Shown in pieces: positions 1 to 9,762 of a stretch of 64,000 nt of DNA. A program made the position numbers and the translations under genes. The stretch is from assembly GCF_963678635.1 (NCBI RefSeq), contig NC_087066.1:66659477-66723476 (forward strand), given 5' to 3'. The stretch is from Symsagittifera roscoffensis. Taxonomy: Eukaryota > Xenacoelomorpha > Acoela > Convolutidae. Position 1 is the stretch's first letter; the number at the start of each line of letters is the position of its first letter. The notes under the pieces are model-generated. The model saw nothing but the letters and a program-made list of their open reading frames with translations, did not search any database and was not told where the DNA came from.

Positions 1-1267
1 CCCTTGGGTTGGAACGCTCCTTCCAATTGCTTCCATTCAAGATCGCGTCAAGCTTCCGCATCATTAAGTCAGATTTGGCATCTAACCTTTTTTCCAGGCT
101 AGTCATCGTGTGAGCGTAGGTACTATCATGATCGTTCAACAATCGCTCGATCTCTCTTGTCATCCTAGCCTCTCTTTCCTCTGACTCCTTGTTTGCCTGT
201 GCCAGGCTCTCCGCCAGGCATTGATTGGTGTTGCGAATCAATTGAGCCTGATCAACCCTCGCCTGCGACTTCACGTGCGTTAGTTCACCTCTCAAATTCT
301 CCCGACCCTGGTGAGCTCTCTCGTCAACTTGATCTATTCTCTTGGTCATGTCCCGTCTCAGTTCATCCAGACCACTCATTACGCCAGCGAACATGTCACT
401 TAAATCGCCAGTTGCCCCAAATGGCGGGGTTAGTCCCAAAGAAGATGAGGTCAACTGCGGCTGCAGCCTGGTACTTGATGACGCACCGCCTTTTTGCTTG
501 CTCATCGACTTCATCAATCTGTCGAACGTTGATGACGCTCCCATCGTTATCCCATCCGACATGGGCCTGGTCGGCGAGGTGGACCACGCCTTCCCGCTCA
601 TGTCGTTTCTTGGGCACGGTGTGAAGTTCACGTCCGGATGGGTTATCTCCGGGTGGTCATAACCGGAAGATAAACCTTCAGTTCGTAGTGACTCCATGCG
701 CTCATCGTACAAAGACTTCCAGCTCTTCTTGGCCTTGGAACCCGGTTGTTCTTCACTCGGGCTTATGCTCGACATCATCGCATTGTTGCTCTGCTTGGCC
801 AGAGATGAGTTGGTGTTAGCTGGATGTGAAAATTCTCTTCGCCACCTATGACTCTTGGTATCCGATTTGGACATTTCCCTGAATAACACTTCCTCTCGCG
901 GCTCGACCTCGGAACGCTCCGAGGTCTCCTCCGTCCTCTCAACTTCCTCCCGCTCGAGGTCCTCGCTCGGCTCAAAGTCGGGTCGAATAAGCGTCCGTTC
1001 TCCTTCGTCATAGGGGTCCACAAGCGTCTCGCTCGCGGGTCCGGCCTCGGCGCTCCGCCCTTGGTCGCCATCGAGGTTTTTCTCGCTCCTTAGTTTCATT
1101 TTGCTCACTGAAAGATCAGGTTGACCTTTCGTCGATTCGTTTTCAGCAAACACGTCGGAAGCGCTGCTAAACGAGGACTGGCTACGCCTAGTTTTAAATT
1201 TTCGCGTGCTTCCCTTGCTCAGCCTGGGAATCTTAGTAGTCGATCCTAACGAGTCCCTGTGCTGCAT
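1..1267 (-). CDS. gag-like protein of a Ty3/gypsy-type element, partial
   Basis: An uninterrupted minus-strand frame of 422 codons starts at the ATG at 1267 and runs off the left edge. The product is highly charged. Its N-terminal third is basic and serine-rich, followed by a run rich in Glu and Arg (about residues 95-130), a Ser/Met-rich middle and a C-terminal alpha-helical, coiled-coil-like stretch. Two features link it to the broken gag at 24091-22225. Both have an SVS-x-M segment followed by RS-x-K-x-N near the N-terminus, and both have a KLDAIL motif just after the coiled coil. It is therefore probably the gag start of a second, related but diverged element; capsid, zinc knuckles and pol would lie outside the window. 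Unlike the neighbouring element, no stop or frameshift breaks the visible part. Family assignment rests on this limited similarity and on position downstream of a leader and LTR. Confidence 0.7.
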   Translation of the reverse strand, partial: MQHRDSLGSTTKIPRLSKGSTRKFKTRRSQSSFSSASDVFAENESTKGQPDLSVSKMKLRSEKNLDGDQGRSAEAGPASETLVDPYDEGERTLIRPDFEPSEDLEREEVERTEETSERSEVEPREEVLFREMSKSDTKSHRWRREFSHPANTNSSLAKQSNNAMMSSISPSEEQPGSKAKKSWKSLYDERMESLRTEGLSSGYDHPEITHPDVNFTPCPRNDMSGKAWSTSPTRPMSDGITMGASSTFDRLMKSMSKQKGGASSSTRLQPQLTSSSLGLTPPFGATGDLSDMFAGVMSGLDELRRDMTKRIDQVDERAHQGRENLRGELTHVKSQARVDQAQLIRNTNQCLAESLAQANKESEEREARMTREIERLLNDHDSTYAHTMTSLEKRLDAKSDLMMRKLDAILNGSNWKERSNPR

Positions 1268-1763
1268 ACTTTGTGGCAAATAACAATTTTCTAATAATTT
1301 AATGGCGATGCACACGTACCGCAAACAAGTTCAAGTTAAATCACTTAACGCTGCCTCTTTGATCTCGTAAGTATCAAAATTGTCTCTTCGATTTCTCATT
1401 GACAATCTTAGTGACTCAGCTAAAGTTACACACACAGGGCCTACACAGTATTGACATAATGCTCAATACTGTTGTATACTATACAACAACTCAACCCTGT
1501 TGTATAGTATAACGGTATCACAAAACTTTAACAAGATCTGATCAATACACAAAACCTAATTGATAATCAGATAAGAATATCCGACAGGTGATAGCGACTT
1601 TTCGTCAGTATCAATTTACCGCCACACTCTTATCAAGTCATTGCTTTGTTAAAATCAAACAATCTTTGGTAAAAAGCAGTGATGATTCAGAAACAGATCA
1701 ATAAAACTTAGTCTTAAAGAAAAAGACTTCCCTCAATCGGAACGATCCGAAAGAACGAAGCCC

Positions 1764-1874
1764 AGGACACAGTCTTCTCACGTGAGTGTGTCTTTGCCTA
1801 ATAAACCCACCGAGGTCTTCTTTTAGGTGTCCTGCGATTGCCCGAGCTGTCCTACTAAGTAGCTCAAGGCAACC
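1764..1874 (-). promoter_or_regulatory. structured RNA module, copy 1
   Basis: Read in element sense (minus), this 111-nt unit folds into two helices. The first pairs GGTTGCCTTGAGCT (1874-1861) with AGCTCGGGCAATC (1848-1836), with one bulged base. The second pairs AGGACAC (1833-1827) with GTGTCCT (1770-1764) and encloses an inner stem GTGGGT/ACTCAC (1810-1805 with 1787-1782). Copy 2 keeps the same pairing with different bases, including G-U pairs that work only in minus-strand RNA. Function is unknown: a packaging, dimerisation or translation-initiation signal is possible in a gag leader. Confidence 0.65.
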
Positions 1875-1945
1875 TCTGATCGAAAATTTCTAAAGTCTAT
1901 GAAAAAGCTCCCCCACACCCGGAACGCTCCAAGTGCACGAGAGCA

Positions 1946-2059
1946 GGGAACAACTTTTCTTCTCAAGTGAGTGTGTATTTGCCTAATACACTCACCGAGG
2001 TCTTCTTTTATTTGTTCCCGGATTGCCCGAACTTTCCTATTAAGTAGCTCAAGGCAACC
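1946..2059 (-). promoter_or_regulatory. structured RNA module, copy 2
   Basis: This is the second copy of the module at 1764-1874, about 180 nt upstream in element sense. Its outer stem is GGGAACAA/TTGTTCCC (2019-2012 with 1953-1946), replacing AGGACAC/GTGTCCT with fully compensating changes. The inner stem GTGAGTGT/ACACTCAC (1995-1988 with 1974-1967) is fully Watson-Crick. The loop word TTAGGCAAA or TATTAGGCAAA and the flanking AAAAGAAGACCTCG are kept in both copies. The companion hairpin GGTTGCC...GGGCAATC is also present (2059-2021). Confidence 0.65.
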
Positions 2060-2234
2060 ACACAACCAAAATCACAATCAAAAAAAATTTTGGTCGAGTA
2101 CTTCTGATACACCCGATCTAGAATCCAAATATGATCACGAATTTCCGGGTCAAAATGGTCTCCTATGGTCTCAATAAGCACGCCTAATATCCTAATATGA
2201 TCTTAATTAAATGGATATTTTCCGTTTCCCAAAT

Positions 2235-2830
2235 TGCCACAGAAGGTTTCCTCCAGTTTCTAACAAGGAGGGTTGTTAGGAGGTTTAAGTCACTCCGGAG
2301 GGTTATTTCGGAGGGTTGTTAAGACACTTAGCCTACTCCGGAAGGTTACTTCGGAGGGTACCTTAGTCACCCGAGAATTTTCGGAAGGTCCCCCTTAACT
2401 CACTAAGGAGGCTTAATGTGTCAGTAAGAGGCTTAATGTGCTCCGGAGGGCTACTTCGGAGGGTTCTTCCAAAATTTTCAAATTTTTGAAAACGGCCTTC
2501 AACTAGCTTAAGAAAGCGTCAAAACAAGCTAAATTCCCTACGGGGTTTTGTTTTTAACTTCTTCGGAGGGTCTCGTGGAAAATCTCTACTAAGGAGGGCT
2601 GCTAAAGGGCTTAAGTCACTCCGGAGGGTTACTCCGGAGGGTTCCGCAAAAATCAGAAAAAAGGGTTAATTTACCGCAATAAAGCCTCTGAATGCGGTGT
2701 AATTTGCTTAAAATCAGGTTGGTTGACAAGGTCAACCTTCCCAGCAGGATAAAAAGGTGTTTTGATAAAATTTTCTGCCGCTCGGAGGGTTTACCTATAA
2801 TTTGTACCCTCCGAACCAACAAATTCTAAA
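2235..2830 (-). repeat. CGGAGGGTT short-repeat cluster in the leader
   Basis: Many copies of CGGAGGGTT and close variants (AAGGAGGGTT, CGGAAGGTT, GGAGGCTTAA) occur at irregular spacing, often paired as ACTCCGGAGGGTTACTTCGG. CCTCCGGAGG-type palindromes let neighbouring copies fold on each other. Scattered single copies continue to about 4940. The element-sense word is AACCCTCCG. The array sits in the gag leader, the same place where the other element carries a different array (24300-25110). Confidence 0.75.
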
Positions 2831-4289
2831 AAATTTTTCTTTTCCGAGATTATCGACCCAAAAGCGGTTGCGGTCCGGAAAAGTGGTTCAAAACATCGAC
2901 TTATGGTATCAAAATACTCCCGATCGGTTGGCTAGTCTTTGAGAAATCACCAAAAACGTGTTTGTCCAAATGGCTTTTTTTCACCACCTATATAGGTTCT
3001 GAGAAACTTTTTCCCCAATTCCTATTGAAAGTGCCTAAAAATACCTGAAACGAGCGTAGTAGCCCTGTACGGCACTGGAATAGTGCAATAAACCGGACCA
3101 AAATTGGTTTGGAAACAAAAATTTGGCCAATAACTATCAGATTTGGACCATCCGATTCCTTCCTTTTCCAATCCTTAAGTCGTTAGCTCTATCCACGGAG
3201 CTAATCGGAGAGTTACTCAAGAATTTTTCTGGCAGCCGAGCACGTTATGCCAGCAGGCTCCTAACACAAAAAATTTTACTGCTCTAACTCTAAAAACTCA
3301 AAAACTTGATCCCCAAAACAGATTGACAAAATTCAGAAAATTATCGAAATTTTGATCGAAAAATTTTCCTTTTTTCCAACTTCTACTGAGTCCTTTCTCA
3401 CATGGTTTCTTTAGTTAGGGGGATCGAAAGACGTAGCTACTCCCTATATAAAAGCTTTTTGCTGTTCGGAAAAGCTCGGATATCCAAAAATTTGGGGGTC
3501 TATAGTTTGGTCGAAAATCGATAATTTTCGACGAAATTTGGGTGTTTCTTGGGTCTAATTAGGAGATAAGTTATATATAATAAGGATAATAACCTATCAG
3601 TAGTAGTTAATGAATAGTACTATACCCTCTTTTGCACCAAAATACCCAAATTAAGACCCTTAACTCGGAAATTTGTAATCGATGGAGGGTACAATCGGAC
3701 CGCGCCAATCGTGCCCCCCACCACTTAAGTTTTGATGAAATAGTACCCGAACGATACTAAAATTTTTTCAACGATACCCAACAGTCGTTGTGGATGTTGT
3801 CCTTGGTCTCCTTGTTGAGTGTGGAACACGTCGGTCAGCTTGCCACTCTACCCTCCGGCCACCGGCAAAATCACCATTAACGTGCTTAAATACTCAAATT
3901 ACACTCAAGGGAGGGTATCCAACCCTTCACCAAAACACACAATCTTTCTATCAGAAATGATATAAATCAATCTGAAACAACAACAAATAGGAAGGTCAGA
4001 TCACATCTTGTCCGGAAATAACATAAAAACTGTCACTTTGTGTTTTTTTACTGTTTTTGGTCTTTTTTTGTTTTCAAATAAATTTAGTTTTGGCTTTTTG
4101 TTGGTTATACACTATTTTTGTTTGGTTTTACGCTTTCTCTTAAATTGTTTTTGGTCCCGGGACCTTGGGACAAGCGGGCTCATGACTTCCCACCTAACCC
4201 TCCGGACCCCGGAATTTTTGGTGTTAACTAAATTAAAAAGCTAAATAGTACTAGACGGAGGGTACGCACCTTCGTACAATAACGGACAT

Positions 4290-4450
4290 CAAGGCCTCTA
4301 ACTCGGGCATACGCCCGGAGCGGAGGGTTCGTCGCTGAAACGCTTGCTGATCATGATGGTCTCATGCCTTTAACAGGCCCACCCAGGAGCGCCATAAAAA
4401 CGTCTATGTAACATTCGCCCAAATACTACACAGCGACGGAGCGTAGAAAA
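4290..4450 (-). promoter_or_regulatory. leader block shared by both retroelements, left copy
   Basis: This stretch resembles 26530-26665. Both have a small GGGCAT...GCCC hairpin followed by GGAGC, then GGGTTCG, TCATGATG, and the most conserved part CCCAGGAG-Y-GCCATAAAAAC-N-CTATGTAACA. The rest of the two leaders is not alignable by eye, so this block appears selectively kept. GGGTTCGACTCC in the right copy looks like a tRNA T-arm box, but no complete tRNA can be drawn. It might be a promoter or RNA signal. Confidence 0.5.
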
Positions 4451-5302
4451 AAAACCTATTAACGAAAAATGGCAGGCGTCAGTTACCTTAATCCTAATCG
4501 TTTTTCACCATCTCGACCTTGCCAGTTGACTTTCTGGTCTGTCTAGGGCTAAGTAAAAAGTTACTATTTTTAGGCCATCAGTCAAACGACTTTTGATCAG
4601 CTTTCGTTTACATGCGAACACAATCACATAACTGAGTCTCGGATCCTCAGACTACGTGATTGCTATTAAAAACACGGCTCGAATACCCTATTTTAACATG
4701 TTTTTGTGTGACAGTTCTATATTAAATCAATTGGAGATGGATTGACCCTTTCCTCTTTCTAGCTACTCATATTCTAAAATATCAAATAATACCGGTGTTA
4801 ATTCAAAGTTCTACGACATCCAAGTAGCTACAAAGTCAGTTTTATATAGTCCCTTCACATACAACAGTCTCTAGGGGACCAAGCCTCCGCTCCCGTGTTC
4901 TTCCCGAGATAACGCTGTTATCTCTCCCAATTTGTGGCACGGGAGGGTTCCGTGGAATATTCCTTCCCCACTGAAGCTTCCTTCTCCACTAATTTCCACT
5001 GCTAAGGTTCTTATCGTGTGTTATTGCCTCGATAAGAGGCTTTGTTTTTCTCGTTCTTTCGTGCGACTGTTTTCTGCTATCTCTGTCGTTGTTGTGTTTG
5101 TTCGTCCTTTTTAGTCAAAATGGCCGTCTTTTTGTATTTCTCAGAAATATTGGCCCGTCATTCGAAGTTTTAAAAATTCATTTTTTCGGAATATCTAGAC
5201 CCTCCTTTGCAGTATTTTTTTGTTACTAAGGCCTTTATTCGTTTTTTTTTTCTGTCCCGCGGGAAGGTCACGCTGTGCCAACCCGGCAGAATGGCACATA
5301 CC

Positions 5303-6391
5303 CCCACTCTAGAAAATAAGAACGTCCCCATACTTAGGTCTCAAAATACCCAAAATACGCAAACGCCGTTAAAAACAGGGTCGGAACAGTCCGTACAGTT
5401 GCTTTTTATTAGACAGTGGAACTTTGATCATTTTCAGATATATCAACCTAAAACTCTTTTCTCGTTCGATTAAATGTCAGAAATTGCGAACAGCAATTTT
5501 CCGCTGCTGAATTTGACCACTTTCCCGCGATTGTAATCCGGTCGTCGTTCTGATCTTAATTTTCTTATCTTTTCAGTTGTCGCGAGAAACTTGAGCATGA
5601 CATGTCCAATTCGAATTTTTGAAAAATTCCATTTGACCCCAAAATCATGTTATTCGCATTGCTAAAGGTCAAATTTCCAAATATGACCGACTAGCACATA
5701 CTCCCCGGAATCAAGATCGATGTCCTCATCGCGTATTGCCGTCTGCCAATGAATCCCCAGAATTCTGAGTGTATCTCAAGATACAGTGCCAGTGGTCATT
5801 TACAGAAGTTTGCAGTAGACTTAAGTTTATCTACACCCCAAAATTCACAACCATGTGAAATTGTCACACTATCGCTAAACAGCAATCAAAATCTGCATAC
5901 ACCTGCACCTTTAATTCATGCTTTGCAAGCCAATGATTTAAATTTTCTTTTGTCCCATTCGATCAGGAAATTGTCATGCAACATTTTGACTCATACAATA
6001 GATATAGCATATTAATAACAATATCTCGTTCGTTAAAATTTCTTTTTCGTGAACTCAGATTTCATCCGAGTTCACCCTCGAGCCCCTTTCCTTCCCTCTC
6101 AAGACCCAAGACTCTAGAATTTCCCACTGAGCCACCTGCTCATCTCGCGTTCTTCGCCTTCGAGGTGCTAGGCCCAGACACACTTGACACCGCAATCTGT
6201 CTTAACAGTGCCTCCTCATCATCGGATTTAATTACGATCTCTTCTCAAGCCTTCAGTTGTTCATAAGACCGCATCCATTCCCTCTGTTCTTACAGCCTCT
6301 TTGCTTGGTTGGGCAGACCCTTCATCTTCGACTCCCTATTCAAGCAAAAGGAGTTGTGCAGACTCAGATTCACGTTCTCCGCCAAGTCCTC
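5303..6391 (-). repeat. LTR-like direct repeat, left copy
   Basis: This copy is nearly co-linear with 26813-28106 and in the same orientation. Similarity starts at the ACCCCCACTCTAGAAAATAAG word and stops after CTCCGCCAA. Most of it is closely similar. The middle (about 5425-5575) is different from, and shorter than, the right copy (about 26950-27280). Terminal TG...CA and target-site duplications were not found, so boundaries rest only on where similarity ends. It lies between the 3' end of the giant element and the leader of the left element, so it could be the 3' LTR of one, the 5' LTR of the other, or shared by both. Element-sense reading reveals a broken copy of the short frame noted at 27826-28106. 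Confidence 0.7.
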
Positions 6392-6393
6392 TT

Positions 6394-6933
6394 TCAGTAT
6401 TGATTCTCTCGCCTTACTGTTATCTCTAGACACCCTACCAACTTTCTGGTTATCGCATTTCGATGGGTCAGCAAAGGTCTTTTGAAGGCTTCCGTTCCTA
6501 ACTCTGCCAGGAACTGTCGATATTCCTTTTGATATTTCTTCATGTGGTCTTTCGTCACCATGTTTAGCCAAGACGTCAACGTCGCTCGAAACCACGGAAA
6601 GAACCTGATGCGGCTCCATACGTGCCTGACTTCCATCGGTATGGCAAATACCTTGCATGCAGTCTCAAACAACTCAAGTCTCCTGCTGTAATCTATAGCG
6701 TATATTGTTTCTGCCGTTGGTGTCTTCGACTCCATATATTTCGTCACATTTTCTTCGAGGTTTGCGTGATCCGGGTACCACACCGTTTGTGCCACACAAT
6801 GGCACGGGCCTTCCCCATGTGTGATATCGATGCTACGAAGATTGCGTTCTCCCAAAAATTGCGTTCTCCCACTGTTCATCGGTTTCCCGATCATATTTTG
6901 TCTCACGAGGTCACTCGTGTTCTCACCTTCCAA
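6394..6933 (-). CDS. C-terminal part of the extra coding region, unknown
   Basis: This open frame of 179 codons is the last one before the left LTR-like repeat. It is rich in aromatic and basic residues (FPWF, WLNMV, KKYQKEYRQFL) and looks like folded alpha-helical protein, without signal peptide, membrane segment or env-type cleavage site. The stop lies within a few bases of the LTR boundary. In another frame the coding signal continues across the boundary into the LTR (see 27826-28106), so the intact ancestor may have ended inside the LTR. It probably continues the frames at 9112-7754 and 7753-6934. I do not recognise a family. Confidence 0.5.
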   Translation of the reverse strand: MEGENTSDLVRQNMIGKPMNSGRTQFLGERNLRSIDITHGEGPCHCVAQTVWYPDHANLEENVTKYMESKTPTAETIYAIDYSRRLELFETACKVFAIPMEVRHVWSRIRFFPWFRATLTSWLNMVTKDHMKKYQKEYRQFLAELGTEAFKRPLLTHRNAITRKLVGCLEITVRRENQY

Positions 6934-7753
6934 ACCCAGAAGTTCCTCCCCCAGATTTCACTCAAGTCTTCTCTCTATTCCCTCTGCACCGTTCCCCGGA
7001 TCTTTCTCAATAGTCTGTGTGCGTGATGCGACATTCGAGCCAATCTTACGCACTTGGGCACCGAGAAGGCTTTGTCTATTAACACCCTCTGGTTGGATAC
7101 CTCCACTATTGCCATGTGCAGTGGGTAGTGGCTACCACATAGGTTGGCCATCACTGATCCCAATAGGGACTTTCATGGCAGACCATAGGCTTCACTTATG
7201 GGAAACCCCATCTCCGACTCAAGACCAACTTTCCAGCCTCTGACGTGTTTCTGGGTTACTTGCAATACCCCATGCCACGACTCCACGCTTAATGCGGTCA
7301 CCAAATGGTGTTCAGACTCTAGCATCTCCAGCAGACTCTAGCATCTCCAGTGACTGTATACTGCACATCCTCGAGAAGAATCCCAAAGCTGTTGCTATGT
7401 TCACGGTGGTATTCGCGTAACACTCAGCCACTATCTGTTTTTCACTCTTCTCCCTTTCTGTGATGTCTCCAAACCAAGCGATTAGTTCTTCTTTCTGAAA
7501 GGACTGTATCCTGACGCATGATCGTCCATCACAAGTGTGTTCTGCGCTTCCACACGCCAGGTCAAGTTAACTACCCGGCTCCATCTTTTTCACCGATCCT
7601 AGCTTGCTCGTTGCTTCGCATGACTCCTTCATCTGAGGCAAGATCAGCTTGTGTTGCTAGGTCCTCGTTTTTTGTCGGTGCAAGCCTCACTTGCTCCGTG
7701 ACCTCCTCGATCAGGCTTGCATGGGGATGTGGGCACCAGGAGGGTCTCAGCAA
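6934..7753 (-). pseudogene. broken middle of the terminal extra gene
   Basis: Coding character continues on the minus strand through this stretch but changes frame at least twice. Legible pieces include a segment with EELIAWFGDITEREKSEKQ (about 7485-7430), FFSRMCSIQSLEMLE (about 7375-7330) and a segment with HMAIVEVSNQRVLIDKAF (about 7120-7065). A short direct duplication, CAGACTCTAGCATCTCCAG (about 7317-7352), falls inside it. It joins 9112-7754 to 6933-6394, which suggests one original protein of roughly 900 residues. No known domain was recognised. Confidence 0.45.
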
Positions 7754-9112
7754 CTACCAAACCACTCCTAAGTTCGTAACCAGCATGCTTTTTCCATTAC
7801 CCATTTTAAATTCGACTCTTTTGTTTGAGCGCGGCACACACCTCACTTCTGGCATCTTCTCAAAAATCAAGCCCAAGCTCGGCTTCTCTCTTTCTGCTGG
7901 GTCTATCTCGATTATCTTTTCCGTCCAAAACTTTAATAGCTCTGTCGCTTCGTGATTCCTGTGAGCGCTCCCGGCCTCTGAGTCCAAGAAGGGGTTGTAT
8001 GCTATTCCCATCACTCCAGACACGTATTGATATTCTCCCTTTTTATTGGGTCTCGAGTACTCTCCAGCCGAGGCTAAGTTACGGTGCACGTCATGTCCCT
8101 CTTCAAATTTCTTTTTAAAGAACCCCAGTATTTCATCTAGCCTTCTACGATTCTCTAGAGACTGCCTGGAGCCATCCTCCTTTTCTATTCCAGTACTCTG
8201 GTATACGTTCACGATGACCGCTGAGATTCTCCTTTCCATTGTCTTGCTTCCGATTGCTCTCTGCTGACAAGCTTGGATGGTACTGTCGGTCATCACAGAC
8301 ATTATCCACCCCAAGAAACAAGTAGCATTTTTTCTCCTTACCAGACTCAAGCCTGAATTATCCCTGGCGACGTGCTGCATCAGCATCTGATAAATCTCCA
8401 GATTCTTGCCGCCATGCCTCAACTTGTCATGTGAAGTCAACGTCTCTAGCTCTATTCCCACCAGGCCCCACGCGAACATCAGCTGTCCCGCTGTCCTAAC
8501 GCTGTCCTCCCGTGGTAAGTTCTGCCAAGTTCGTTTCAGTTGGCTCCCCAGTTCTAAGTTGTTGATCTCGGCCTTTTGCTGGGTAGCCCAACTGCGTCGC
8601 TTGCGAGACACTCCATGATCGAGTTTCTTTAGGCAGTTTTCCAGTTCCTTCATTGTCTCCAGAGCCACCCACCACGGCCGAGCGGTTTTCCTCGTCTTAC
8701 TCTTCTCAAGAGGTTCACTGATCACCTGTTTCCCGGTAGCCTGATGCTCGCTTGATATCCATTCCTTGCCGACGTCCACCTCCCACATCTGTCGACTAGT
8801 CGAACCATTCTTCGTGTTCGTCTTCTGGGGTCTGAAGTCTCCTTCCGTTGCCAAACTTGTGGAAACCTCCATCTCTTTTTCTACCTCGGCCATTTTCCTT
8901 GGTTCGAAGCTACCCTTGTAGGCTGCTGTCTTCCACCGTGCTAGGACCATGGGAGCAGTCTCCCTCAGATTTTTCTCAGAGACTGCGTCCGTCGAAGGAC
9001 TACTCAACCCCTCTACCTCTCTCTTCCTCTTCCGATACTTCACACCTCTACTTCGGGGCGTCGCCGCTATCATCACTGATTCGACCTCTTTATCCCGGTC
9101 CGACCCTTCCAA
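7754..9112 (-). CDS. extra-region protein with a basic NLS-like segment, unknown
   Basis: This is the longest uninterrupted frame in the extra region (452 codons). The N-terminal 35 residues include KYRKRKREVEG, a nuclear-localisation-like basic cluster. The middle is charged and helical (KELENCLKKLDHGVSRKRR). The C-terminal half is more globular, with a Trp/Cys-containing segment NATCFLGWIMSVMTDST near residues 259-275. It overlaps the end of the preceding frame (to 9073) by 40 bases, so either a frameshift or a short gene overlap joins them. No signal peptide, membrane span or catalytic motif was identified. Confidence 0.55.
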   Translation of the reverse strand: MEGSDRDKEVESVMIAATPRSRGVKYRKRKREVEGLSSPSTDAVSEKNLRETAPMVLARWKTAAYKGSFEPRKMAEVEKEMEVSTSLATEGDFRPQKTNTKNGSTSRQMWEVDVGKEWISSEHQATGKQVISEPLEKSKTRKTARPWWVALETMKELENCLKKLDHGVSRKRRSWATQQKAEINNLELGSQLKRTWQNLPREDSVRTAGQLMFAWGLVGIELETLTSHDKLRHGGKNLEIYQMLMQHVARDNSGLSLVRRKNATCFLGWIMSVMTDSTIQACQQRAIGSKTMERRISAVIVNVYQSTGIEKEDGSRQSLENRRRLDEILGFFKKKFEEGHDVHRNLASAGEYSRPNKKGEYQYVSGVMGIAYNPFLDSEAGSAHRNHEATELLKFWTEKIIEIDPAEREKPSLGLIFEKMPEVRCVPRSNKRVEFKMGNGKSMLVTNLGVVW

Positions 9113-9762
9113 CGCTTGCCACCCCCTGCTCGAGCCTTAAGGATATTAGTACTTTTAATCATATTACTAGCCTTAACCTTATCCCCCCTTACACCTTCAA
9201 TCATTTTATCATCAGTTTTTTGTTTCAGAGTAGAGCTGTCTTTACATTCACCATCTCTGGTCTTCTGTCGCGTCTCCCTCAACTTGACCATCTTGCTCAG
9301 TAACTTTTTTCTTGCTTTTTAATCCAGCCCGGTGCCCAGCAACACCGGTTCCCCGAACTTGACCACCGTGTTCCACAGTTCTTCCTTGAAGTTATGTAGT
9401 GTAGTATCACTCTTCGTCTCTTGATTAAATTCACTCAAGAATTCCCGCCAAGCCTTCTCATCCAGAGTCTCTAGAAACATTCTCTTGTTCCCCTCAAACG
9501 TGTTCTTCTTGCTCTCTTCTGTACTCAAGAGTATCATCCCCATGTTGGAAGTTTCGTTTATCAATGGTAATTCCAGGCCTTTCCGAGGGGATGAGGTCAG
9601 AGGTGGCGTGGCCGTGTCCGCCCAATCATCTCCGCTCAGGTCCTGCAGCAGTTCCTGGGCGGTGAAATCCTCCTCAGCTGGTTTCGGCTCAGGCGTATTC
9701 CCCACTTTCACTGAGAGTTTCATCCATGCTTTCCGCTTCTGACTCGGCTCGAACTTTCTCAA
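9073..9762 (-). pseudogene. extra-region protein segment with in-frame stop, unknown
   Basis: One reading frame runs from 9762 to 9073 with a single in-frame TAA at 9319. Before the stop it is acidic and helical (EDFTAQELLQDLSGDDWAD). After the stop it becomes strongly lysine-rich (MVKLRETRQKTRDGE and onward), ending in a basic tail. It overlaps the end of 10375-9689 and the start of 9112-7754, a pattern that points to small frameshifts within one formerly longer gene. No family was recognised. Confidence 0.4.

Larger units (their letters stand above)
1268..5302 (-). other. long 5' leader of the left retroelement, non-coding
   Basis: About 4 kb separate the LTR-like copy at 5303-6391 from the gag start at 1267. 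No frame looks like a protein. The stretch holds an AT-rich part with a near-palindrome around TTGTATAC/GTATAGTATA (1470-1510), two structured repeat modules (1764-2059), a cluster of CGGAGGGTT repeats (2235-2830), a T-rich stretch (4025-4160), a block shared with the other element's leader (4290-4450) and small hairpins near 4898-5035. A primer-binding site would be expected next to 5303. The sequence there, read in element sense, is GTGCCATTCTGCC followed by GGGTTGGCAC, which itself can fold. I could not match it to a particular tRNA. Confidence 0.55.

Noticed and set aside
193-662. Plus-strand frames at 193-624 and 342-662
   Set aside because: They are antisense to the much longer gag-like frame 1267-1, which has clear compositional structure.
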